From: Larus michahellis
Taxonomy: Eukaryota > Chordata > Aves > Charadriiformes > Laridae
Direction of reading: 5' to 3'
Assembly: GCF_964199755.1 (NCBI RefSeq)
Contig: NC_133901.1
Span: 28,608,397 to 28,672,396, forward strand
DNA: 64,000 nucleotides
Below are positions 1-10,141 of this stretch, one piece after another; positions within the stretch are counted from its first letter, which is position 1, and each line of letters begins with the position of its first letter. Below the pieces are notes generated by a model. The model was given only the letters and a program-made list of their open reading frames with translations, made no database searches and was not told where the DNA came from. Position numbers and translations under genes: made by a program.

Positions 1-3000
1 CTGGCCCTCCAGGATTCTTCCCAGGCTGCTGTGCTTATCCCACCTGCTTTCTTGCTGCCTCCCATAACTGCTCCCTCCTCTGAGAAAACCTGCTGTTGCC
101 CTGGCCCCTCTAGTCTGCTTTGCAGGAGAAAGTGGCTGCTCTTGCTCGCAGGCCTCTCTCTTCTCAGCCTACTCTCCATCACTGCAGAAGCATTTTGCCA
201 CCTCCTCCTCTGCAACGGAGTTGCTCGCATTTGCCTCTTCATTTCTCTACTGGGTATGTGCACACACAGATCCTAGGAAATCAAAACATCCCTGAGGGGC
301 AACTGAGGCTCAAGCAAACCCCAGAGAAGCCTGTATAAAAGATGCAATGACAAGTCCAGCCTGTTCTTGTGAAAAGTCTCGGAAGCTACTGCCCAATCTC
401 GGAAATGCTCAACTCCACAACCACCTTTTCAGGATTCGGGAGTGCTCCTAGCCACAGACATACCTCAAAATCTCTTGCAGATGATGTGGAGATGATTTGC
501 TCCAGTGAGGGCAAATACAGAGATTTATGTCACTAGACAAAATTAAGCAATTCTTTTAGATTTATAGAACGCTGGTGAAAGAATATAAGCAGTGGGGAGA
601 AAAAAAAAAAAAAAAAAGAAAAAACCGTACAGACCTGGACTTATTTAGGGAAATAATCTAGTGAATAACTGTGCTCAGTTAATAAGTGGAAGATAATTTC
701 TTGCTGCCCCCAGGCTGTCTCAGAAACAAACCAGCTTTTCTCCCAGCTTTAGTATTTGGGAATATCAGAATTTTCTTAACACAGTGCCATCTGAGACGGA
801 GGGTGAGCAGAGCCTTATGCCTCTATATCGCTCAGTTAACCCCCTCAAAACTTAAATGCAATTATAAGAACCTGAATGAAGGCTCCCTGATTTACTCTGC
901 TGAACAGCCGTCTTGATCTGCGCTGGTGGGACCAGACGGAGGGATGCTAGCAAGCCCTCTAGTGTCCACCTTTGCATGCTTCTACAAAACACACCAACAT
1001 CCAGGAATGCATGAAAACTAAAACGTTTTCAGCAATAAGCTATCCCTCCAAATTCATGGTACCAAACCACATCTTTGAAAGAATAAATTTTATAATCAGT
1101 GTTAGTCTTGAAAATAAAAAGGCCAGCAAGTACAGAGGGCTATTCCTCAGTAAGAACATCTAATGTAGTATCTTCCTCATCACATATTTGGGGTAAACAA
1201 AGAGATAAGAGCAAATTATTGGAGGAGACTTTGCAGGTCAGCAGCCAACCCAGAAACGAGCACTGTAGAGCCTTCCAGTTTCCCAGTGAAGTATTTCATT
1301 CCGCAGGGCCACAGCTCCTTTGTGCCTGTGGCACCAGGCGTGCTTGCCCAGAGTCTTCCTTGTAGATTTGTATCTCTTGGGCGCTGGAGATTACAGAGAG
1401 GTCTAAAGGCCTATCACCGAACACAAACTCCCTTGAAACGTGAGGCATCACGAAACAACATCCACCAGCTAACAGTAGCATCCCAGATTAAATTAATTCA
1501 CTTCAGATGAACCTGCTGCTTTTCAAACAGTACACCTTTCCACCTCTAGGAGGGAAGTCAATGAATGCTGACCTGAGTCAGCAAGGGTCCCAACGTGCAT
1601 ATCAGGAGGCTGCTGAGCTTCAGTGCTAGCCATGGATGACAGAGCAGTCACTGGGAGTTCTGTGGATGGCAAATGGTCTCATTTCTGCCTTACTAGAGAG
1701 AAAAGGTGAAACGGAACCCAAGGGAGCTTCTGGGCAGCTCAACAGCTGCCATTTAAGTCTCTGTTCCAGTCACATTAGGAGACTAAGACACAAGAACCTT
1801 GAGCCAAGAGGAAAAAGTCTCCTCTCTGAAGCTCTGTTGCCCTGTACTGACTTCTTCCTTCTTCCTCTGTTGTACTATTACAATTTGCAATGGAATTGTA
1901 AAATTACAGTAAGGCATCGATGAATCCTGCTCTCTCATCCAGAGGCAGTTAAAACCCACAGATTTCTCTTGTTTCTTATTCACTCTGAGGCCTTTTTACA
2001 CTGCTTTGGCACAGCACGAGGCTGCCAAGTGGATGCAAACCTCCCCCCCCAGCCCCTTTCACCTCCAGGATAGCATAAAGTATAACTGGACCAAAAAAAA
2101 ATTCTGTTTGCAGTTATTCTCCACTGCACATCATTGCTGCAAGGGAACTTACACTGCCATTGAAGTGTGTAAACTTTTGCTTAAAATTAAATTTCAGCAA
2201 AAATTCAGGGGAGAAAACAGCTCTGATGTGTTTTGAATGGAATTCTTCTTTTTAAAAGGCTTTGGGATTTGGAAGACATTTACTCTTTTAATCCATTATA
2301 TCAAAATCATTGACAAAATCACAATGAAACATTTTGTTCCTTCCTAAAAACAAAAACCAAAGAGGGAAAAAAAAATCTCTCACAGAGAATTAAAAAGCAT
2401 TCAGGTTTCATTCCAACGAGCTGGGCGTCAGGACCTCAGCATTCTTTGAGAAAAGAGATTATTGTCTCCAGCCAGCTCTGGTGTAAGCCTGTAAAATCCT
2501 CTGCCAATCTTTTAGATGAATTACCAGCCAACTAATTCCTTTTCATCACCAGTTCATCGAACACTACCTGCATGGACTAGGAGCTGGAAATTTTATGTAT
2601 ACAGACAGAGCTGTTTTACTAGAATATCTCCCTAGTGACTTACTGTTTTAACTCAGCCTTTGAATAGCGTGCACAAAAAAACCTGACATCTTTCTCAGCT
2701 CATGACAACAACATCCTTCACCTTCTGACCCCCAACACATTTCCACACATCCTAGGATTCTTCTTTCATTATTGATTAGAGAAGGCAATGCCATACAGCT
2801 CTGCAAGGAAGAGATGCCCTCACATATATTTACTCAGATCAGAGATCTCTGCCAAACCTCCCAACTGCCAGCCAAGAATGGAAAGTGCCCAGCTCTACAC
2901 CCAAGGAGAGATGGAGAGGAGCCAGACTGCCAACTCCTGAGCACCAGCCAAGAGGAAAAGCACTATTAAATAGGTGAAGCCCAGTACATAGGTATTGGCA

Positions 3001-3585
3001 GCACGGTCTGCACCGGAGGAGCTCACAGGCCAGGTTACGACGCAGGCAGATGCACACATCAGTGGCCGATTAGACATGGGGCTCTGCATCTGGTCCCATG
3101 AAAATTCATCCTAATTTGGATGAAATACGTAAGCTAAACTTTTCTGGCAGGTCTCCCTGCAAAATAGTTTGACTTCAATAGAAAACACCATGGAGAAAAA
3201 CATGGTTTTTCAGCACACCGGTCTTTCTCTCATAGACTCAGCAATTTCCCCCCAAACCGTGACAGTCAACACTCATAACATAGTCAAGAGAAACTGTTTC
3301 TATCGTGTTATTTAACCATGGAACTACCTCAGACCATTTGTTTACGCTGCTGAATCACTCTTCTGGATGAAAATGTTACTTAGCTGCAGCATGACAGTGG
3401 TTACCTCTGGATGGAGGAACATCAACACAGAAGTAGCGAGCTGCTGATGCCAGACCAAGATTAGGCTTGGGCTGCAAAACTACATCATGGTTTATGTTAA
3501 AACTCCCATCCAATTAGCCCCCACAACTTGGGGAAAAAAAGTTTTCTGTTCACAATTAATATTGGTCTTCTGAAGCCTAGTGGTC
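1..3585. other. Gene-free flank upstream of GMNC
   Basis: No coding gene, RNA gene or clear repeat family recognised. All open frames are short (under 100 residues) and lack any protein family signature. A poly(A) run lies at about 600-617. OSTN, which I recall as the next gene beyond GMNC in mammals, was looked for and is not present here on either strand. Confidence 0.6.
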
Positions 3586-3589
3586 ACAG

Positions 3590-3775
3590 CCAAGAACAAG
3601 GGCCTCATTTGGCCAGGGGCTACATACGTACATTTCTGATTTGAGAGCTGTAAAATCTAATCAGACACACCATTCCTCATCGACAGGAGAGCTGAAACAC
3701 AAAGATACAGAGACTGACTTGGGTCCATACAGTCAGCAGGTGATGTTCTGAGGTTTCAGACCTCACATTTAAGTG
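3590..3775 (+). repeat. Ancient MIR-like amniote interspersed repeat, decayed
   Basis: The stretch reads like a worn copy of a common amniote repeat. In order it has a 'gcctagtggtcacagcc' start, a 'gagagctgtaaaatctaatc' segment (compare the usual 'agagcttacaatctaa'), then 'gctgaaacacaaagatacag' (compare the MIR-type 'ctgaggcacagagaggt'), then 'ccatacagtcagcaggtgatg' (compare 'gtcacacagcaggtcagtgg'). The match is from memory of the family consensus and is diverged throughout, so boundaries and subfamily are approximate. Confidence 0.45.
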
Positions 3776-6700
3776 CTGTTATAAAACTGTGTAACATCAG
3801 ACCCAGGAACGGAACATATTTCTCTTCCATACACCAATCAGATTGGCAACAGTAACAGATTCCCACCTGTAGTTTTCAGGAGAACCCATTAGCTTGTCAA
3901 AAGCCAGACCCAAGATTGGTATCTTTTTAGGACCTCATTTTTTATGATACAATTCCAGCCACTCAAAAGGAAAGGGCAAGACACAGGGAATACATAAGGA
4001 CTGGGACGCTTTCTGAGTTAACATGCCCATGGGACACCAAACCAGAGAAATAAGTGTCATCTTCAGACAGAAGATTAATAAACCCAGTAGAATTAATGAA
4101 AATATTCAAAAGAAGACTCCACAATGATAAAAGCATAGTCTGCGCTACAGAAAACCAGCAGTTTTTCCATTTCAGGAAATGATTCCTCCATTCCTGTATC
4201 TGGGGGTGTAATGAACTGCAATCTAGAGGACCACAGGAAAAAAAAGTGTTCACCTGCACTGATGAAAGATGAGGTCTATCTACTAGAGGTGTGTTAAGGG
4301 CCTCACAGGTGGCCCAGAAAATAGGAAAAAGATTACACAAAACCAGCATAAATTGCTGTTTACAAGCACATCAAAATGGCAAGCACATGGGATGAAAAAG
4401 AAAAAGCTAACGTTCCAAAATGGCACAAGAGCCACAAATCTCCATGAATAAATTTAGATCAGACATTAGAGTAATATTTTGAATAGTCAAGTAGTAAAAA
4501 GCAGTACCAGTGTCACAAGAGAATGCATTTGCAGGCTGGCACCGAAGCCTTATGAACCGACAGCCTAGGTAAAGCAGGAGAAGGGACAACACAACCCAGA
4601 AGTCTCTTCTAGTCCTAGATCTTCCTGGGTAGTTAGCTGTGCTTTACCTAATAGATCTCTCTTCGAAGCAGGGATCTTCCGTCCCTTGGGAAACAACGGT
4701 CACAGGAGAGAACCAAGATTAGCTGTTAACAGAACAGGGGTGATGACAGATGGGTGAGCACTTGTGCACACAACACATGGTACACATACATGCCACACAC
4801 ATTATTCAAACATACTCCTTACATATTTCATCTGCAAGGATATTCTATACATAAAAGGGTCACGTATAAAAACTTTGACTTTTTCAGATAAATCTAAAGC
4901 ACAGCCGCACGTCCATGGAATCCCATTTTTACGAGAAAATGTAATTGCAATATGATTTTCCAGTTCAAAATTTGTCATGTCCAATAAAGAATCAAAAAAC
5001 TTAATGTCTGCATAGGGAGATAATGAGCTCCTTGCACAGTTACTACTCAGAGAATAAACGTGGAAGGTGAACTGCAAATCTGAAGGATTATAAATTCTCA
5101 GCACCTTGAGCACCTTAAGACACTTTCTAAAAGTCCACAAATAGTTTCAAAGCAATTCAATATTACCTGAATATGACAGATATTCATTTGGATTTTCATT
5201 ATTTAATTTAAGCCTACATAGTACCACACACATACAAATCCACCAGATAATATCCATTACTCAAATTAAGTTTCTCGATCACTATAAAGCGTTATCCTTT
5301 TCCATACTGCTGCTGAAATGCAACTTGCTTCCTTGAAAAAAACAACCCTTTTCTGAACACAGACACGATTAGGCACTAGTAACACCAAATTCCATTTTAG
5401 GGATCCATCAGAGACAAGTGTCACACAGTGCATACCAGAAAACACAGAAACAAAATCACATATACCTAAACGCCCCGTGTACCTTCATTTCAAACCAGAA
5501 GACACGACTGAAGCCACCACAAGAGTTGTGCCCAGGTGACAGAGCCTATATGTATTGACTCACCACTCTCGTTGTGAAAAACCGCAGGTAAACCCAGAAA
5601 GGTCTATTACAGCTTCTCCATCCTGAAGTCATATTTTTAATTTGTTTGCTCCTAAATACTTTTGAAACTTCCCAGCACTAGACAGTATCAGCACAGGAGA
5701 GCTGGAGCCCAACAGCACTAAAGACTCAGTTCAACTAACCACATTTTACTACAAGTGAAGTCCACAGGTGTATTTATTGCCAGCTGACAACTATTTCAAA
5801 ACTAGGAACTGGTGTGAGAGAGTGATGGAAAAGGTACATATTACCATAAAATGCACCAGGAAGAGATAAAAGACATAAAAGATTTGCTGATGCTTTTCTC
5901 TAAAACATTGGTGCGTTACACAGCAGACTGAGTAATTTTGGTCATCCATCTGAAAAACAGGTTAATGTCAGCTGGAATATTCTCTGAGATGGGTTCCCGC
6001 GGTGTTTATGTTAGGGGAAGATTGTAAAAGAACCTGCCTTATTTGTCCTAAAAAGCAAAGGAAAAGATAATACGTGACAACGCTTTGCAAAGACATCAAG
6101 GCTAAACCCTACAGAGGGAGAAGTGTCTAAACTAAACCAAGATGTTGGCACGAGGACAAAAGGGATTATACCTGCTATGAATACATTCCGACTGGAAGCT
6201 AGAAAGTGTCTAGCCCTCAGAGCTCAGAGTATGGTGTAGCCTCACAGTGGGAATAACATAAGGAAAATAACCTAATTAGTTTTAAGAGGGAGATTGAAAA
6301 GTTTAAGAATGTCTCAACAGCAGGGGACTGGATTTGGGAAGTGCCTTTTAGTCCTGCGTTCAAGGAGGAAGACTGATCGGAGAACAACCAGAACCTGTAT
6401 CTGCAGAAACTTCCAGTCAGAAGCAGTCTTGTAAATTAGTCTCATCAGGTTTAACTAATCACACCATTAGTTCACAAACATCATCAGAGATTCATGCAAG
6501 CACCGGATACCTGTGTGTGCCTGACTACAGGTTAGTATGTGGATTTATTAAGCGAGCCTCTATTTTGCCACTGATACAGTAACCATTCTTATGGGGGATA
6601 AGAAGCAGTGTAGCAGCAACGTGGCAGAATAAGCGAAGAGGATTTGGGGTGGGTCTGGACACCTGTGCAGGTGTTAGCATGAAAAGCAACACACACTGTA

Positions 6701-7690
6701 GTCAGTCCAGTAAAAAAGTTGAATTAAATTATTTGTAAACATTATTATTTTTCTTCTGTGTACCATGTCTTCTGAGAACCAGTTCACAATCGTACAAACA
6801 CAACTTTAAGGTCATTTCTACACAAAAATGTAAAATCCAAGTTTGTCAATTTTGGGGTTTTGTTTTTGTTTTTAGTCTGAAGGATTAGCTTCATCACTGT
6901 CATTTAAACAAGAAAAATCATTGAAATTACAGAAGAAATTATAGGTTCAAAGAACAGATGGGAATTAACACACCACAGTACATCTGTGTTCTCAAAACTT
7001 TGGAAAAGAGCCGCTGTAACACTTAAAGTGAAATCCAATCTCCACTGAAGCAATACTGTAGTCTTGATAAGCATTTCATCCCTGAACTTTATTTCCAGTT
7101 AAAGAAGTGCATCATTAACTACAAAAAGCAGTAAGAGCTCTGAGAGAGGCTGCCTCAGGCAAACAGGAAAAGAATCAGCAGATGACTGTTACTTGGTTTT
7201 GGTTTACACTATACATTAATGTGTAATTGCTACCACGACTTGATGCTCTTGAATCACTATGTGTGACATACATGGACAATTTTGCAAAACTAGTTATTTC
7301 TTTCTTATACCATTTTGTCTTTCCTTGACAGAGTCACCCAAAGTTATCTCCCCAAACCTACGAGGCTCTCTGATTTGGTGGTACCATCTTCCATTCCCCA
7401 GCACAGAAACCATGGTACTGTGAGTTGGTGTGAATTCTTTGAGCTTAGAATACAAAGCATTGTCAAAACCCAAAACGAAATGATACCAGCTGTGCGGAAG
7501 AAACAATGGAGTGACCATGGGGTTTCTCCATACCTGCTTTTCACTCCACGAATCTGCCCATACTCCTCCCACCACTTCTCTGAGACAAATAACGTGCCTG
7601 AGCATGCAAAGCTCTGCCAAGAGGAAGCAGAGAGCGAACCACCAGCATTGTGCCAGGTGAAGGACCCTGTCTAGGAGCAGCTGTGAGCCA
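3776..7690. other. Gene-free, AT-rich unique sequence
   Basis: No gene recognised. Minus-strand open frames at 3963-4349, 4802-5140 and 7294-7746 have no family signature, and the last overlaps an equally long frame on the opposite strand, which suggests chance. No clear young transposon is present. The AT-rich blocks at 5.1-5.5 and 6.7-7.3 kb could hold regulatory elements, but nothing here shows it. Confidence 0.5.
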
Positions 7691-7759
7691 GCAATGCTTC
7701 TCCCCACACCCACATCCACACAAAGTGGGAAGGAAACTTTGCCCACTCATTGTCCCTCC

Positions 7760-8650
7760 CTAGCCATGCTTCTAGATGCTCAACTCCCCTCTCTCTATGG
7801 CTGCCCTCTGTCCCCTGAGAGCCGAGCTAGGAGGCGACCCAGGGGCAGCCTGGCAGCCCCTGCACAGGGCATCCCTTCCCTTCACCCACCAAGGCCTCCC
7901 CGCTGCAGCCTTCTCTGCACCTGCCTCCACCCTACCCAGGGACAGCCAGGCACCTCCCCAGCCTGCCTGGAGACGCCAAGAGAGGGGCCATGTGGACGGG
8001 GAGAAAGGTACAGGGCAGCCCCGGCCCCCAGCAGGAAGGAGGCACGAAACTAACACCCCCCCACCGCCATTTCCCCCCCACAGCGGGTACTGGCGCGGGG
8101 TGATGACGTCGCCGGGGCCGCTCGCCTCCCCCAATGGCCGGGCCCGGCGCTCCCGCGCCTCCGAGGCAGCCCCAAGATGGCCGCTGTCTCGGGCTGCCCT
8201 AGGCCGAGGCCGCGGCGTCCGGAGCGGCTTCCGGGGCTGGGCGAGCTCCTTGAGCCCTTCGCTCCTCGCAGGGGGTTGCTCCGGGGCCCGAGGGCTCCTC
8301 CAGCCTGTCCTGGCGTTGCCTGCCTCGCCACCCGGCCCTGCAGAGGCCGTCCGGCCGCCTGCCCGGCCCTGAGCCTCTCCTGCCAGGTGCCAGCAGCCTC
8401 GGGGCTGCGGCCTGTCCCGCCTTTACCCGCCTCCCCCGGGCTCTTCCACGGTGTGTTACCGGGCTGCTGGGCCCCAGGGTGGCAGTCCTGGCCTGGGGTG
8501 TGTGCCTGGGGTGAGGGAGCCACCGGTGCCACCACACCCTGGGAAGCACCTCGAGGCAACCCAGTAAAGGGCAAAGGGACTAAACCAAACCAAGGAGGGC
8601 TGCGCTGGGCCTTGGTGCTCCTTGGAAGTGTTTCATAGACCTTGTGTTTC
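7760..8650. promoter_or_regulatory. Orphan CpG island with CRE, CCAAT and YY1-like sites
   Basis: This segment is sharply richer in G+C and CpG than its surroundings, densest at about 8085-8440. Within 80 bp it holds, in order, a CRE-like TGACGTCG (8104-8111), a CCAAT box (8131-8135) and a YY1-like CAAGATGGCCGC (8173-8184), the last in the orientation typical of sites just downstream of a rightward start site. This is the layout of a broadly active housekeeping promoter. It lies about 2 kb upstream of the GMNC start codon, so it could be an upstream GMNC promoter, a separate non-coding RNA promoter, or the first exon of an unrecognised gene. The sites are visible; activity is inferred. Confidence 0.6.
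8177..8638 (+). CDS. Uncertain GC-rich open frame (MAAVSG...) in the orphan CpG island
   Basis: An ATG in strong context (A at -3, G at +4) sits inside the YY1-like site and opens a 153-codon frame. Its N-terminus (MAAVSGCPRPRPRRPERL) is arginine-rich and poor in acidic residues, somewhat like a mitochondrial targeting peptide. The rest is Pro/Gly/Ala/Arg-rich, as expected of any open frame in GC-rich DNA, and the opposite strand is also open over the same interval (8050-8661). No domain is recognised. It could be a genuine first coding exon spliced onward, a leader of a non-coding RNA, or chance; chance is most likely. Confidence 0.15.
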   Translation: MAAVSGCPRPRPRRPERLPGLGELLEPFAPRRGLLRGPRAPPACPGVACLATRPCRGRPAACPALSLSCQVPAASGLRPVPPLPASPGLFHGVLPGCWAPGWQSWPGVCAWGEGATGATTPWEAPRGNPVKGKGTKPNQGGLRWALVLLGSVS

Positions 8651-8659
8651 GTGTTAGCC

Positions 8660-9925
8660 AAGAGATGTCACCCCCAGCTCCATGCAGGAGAAGGGTTGGC
8701 ACCTGGGGAGTGGGTTATCGCAGCCATGATCAAATGTACTGTGCAGAGCTGGGGTTTAGGAAAGCCAAAGGGTGACCCAAGGCTGGGTGTGGTGTGGATT
8801 TGAAGCATGAGCCCTTTTCAAAATATCTCTGTTGGAAAACACATAATGAAGGTGGGAGATGGCAGTGACATAATTTGGCATAGCTGCCAGTTCACCTTGG
8901 GCAGCAACCTAGGGAAATATGCGAGTAATAAAAGAATGGAAGGCAACTGGCCCTCTTGGTTTGTATTGTCCCTGAGCCTTGCTAATGGGGTAACGGCACT
9001 GAGCATCCTCCAGGGGAGAAATGAAAGACCATCCCATATGCCAGCCTGGCCTGCCTTCGGCCCAGCCTCACCCTCCGCTGGCTGCAGGTTGTGTCCGTGG
9101 GCAGGTCGGGTTACCTCCCTGAATAGCCCTCACCATGGCAGGAGGCAGGATACTGACTGAACAACTGCTCTGCTATAAGCTTTATTCCCACCATACCCTA
9201 CACTATTCAAAGGCAGACCCTCAGCAGAGTTGTTTGTTTTATTTTTTTTTTTCTGGGAAAAACTCAAGCTTATCCATGGATTTTAATTGCTGTGGAAATC
9301 TAATGTGAATTAGAGGTGACTATATGCCAACAATCTCTGTGTTTCACACACCTGCACGTGGCTTTTGCAACATTTACCCTGCAAATCTTATACCACTGTC
9401 AACAGCATTTATATCCTGAGATCTCCTGGAAGCCTGGGGCTTGTCAGAAAACTAGTTCCCAATATAGTGAGACGTTTGCAGGAGCTTGTCATTGCAGACT
9501 GTATTGTTCTGAAATCTGCACTTTCTTCCTCAGAACTGTCCACAGAAGTGGACATATTTGCTCTACACACTTGTTCCTATTTGCTTCTACACACCCCTGG
9601 GAAGCTGCAGGAAACCCACTCCCTCAGCCAGGCATGTTGGACAAACTTGTTTCTTCCTGCTGGATTTTACAACTGCAAACAAAGCTTGAAAAGAAAACAA
9701 AATAAAACAGAAAAAAACCCCTCACCAGCAACACCAGCAGCCCTGCTCTGAACATGTGGGATGCTTCCCTGGATCACTGCTCATTTCCTGGAGTGAAACT
9801 CAGACACACCAGTTCGGTGCTGTCCTGAAGTGTGTGGAGGCTTTTTTTTCCCTCTCTCTCCTTCTTTTCTTTTCCCTCCTTCCTTGTGTTGATTTGTGGG
9901 GCCAGAATGACTTTGATTTCAGCAA
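8660..9925. other. Sequence between orphan CpG island and GMNC promoter
   Basis: No gene recognised. Overlapping open frames at 9316-9705 and 9365-9751 lack family features. A T-run lies at about 9240-9252. A strand-biased pyrimidine tract at about 9841-9886 (nearly all C and T on the + strand) lies 250-300 bp upstream of the GMNC start codon. Confidence 0.5.
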
Positions 9926-9929
9926 GTTT

Positions 9930-10138
9930 GCTGTTTATTCACGTCACAAGTTTGACAGCTTTACACCAAATCAGATTGCTGGGTTTCAGGAGAGCTCTGA
10001 GGCGTCACTGGGAGCTCCTTTAGATTAAACTCGCCTCCCCGGTCTCCCCCCTCTCCCCCTCCTTCAGAGCCATTTAAACCTCGCTGGGGCTTTAACAGAA
10101 ACGTGCTCCCAAGACCTGCATTTCATCCTGCCACTAAC
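9930..10138 (+). promoter_or_regulatory. GMNC: Proximal promoter and 5' UTR of GMNC
   Basis: Upstream of the start codon are a forkhead-type TGTTTATT (9932-9939), an adjoining ATF/CRE-like TCACGTCA (9939-9946), a C/T-rich tract (about 10036-10065) and a TATA-like ATTTAAA (10072-10078). A TATA-like element there predicts transcription starting near 10100, giving a 5' UTR of only about 40 nt with no upstream ATG. Forkhead and CRE sites would fit a ciliary-programme gene, but such short motifs occur often by chance. The CpG island lies over exons 2-3, downstream of this start. Confidence 0.45.
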
Positions 10139-10141
10139 ATG
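10139..10141 (+). CDS. GMNC: GMNC coding exon 1 (start codon only)
   Basis: The ATG is followed immediately by the donor GTAAGT, so the first exon contributes only the initiator Met. Joining it to exon 2 gives M-S-T-G-R-P-C-P-E-P, which lines up residue for residue with the mammalian start (M-N-T-V-L-P-C-Q-D-Q by memory). That alignment is the reason for choosing this start over any ATG in exon 2. Confidence 0.85.

Noticed and set aside
4802..5140. Minus-strand open frame of 112 codons with protein-like composition
   Set aside because: It starts at a TTG, has no recognisable family and no supporting splice or promoter signal.
7294..7750. Minus-strand open frame of 150 codons
   Set aside because: The plus strand is open over the same interval for 119 codons, no domain is visible and no splice or promoter signal supports it.
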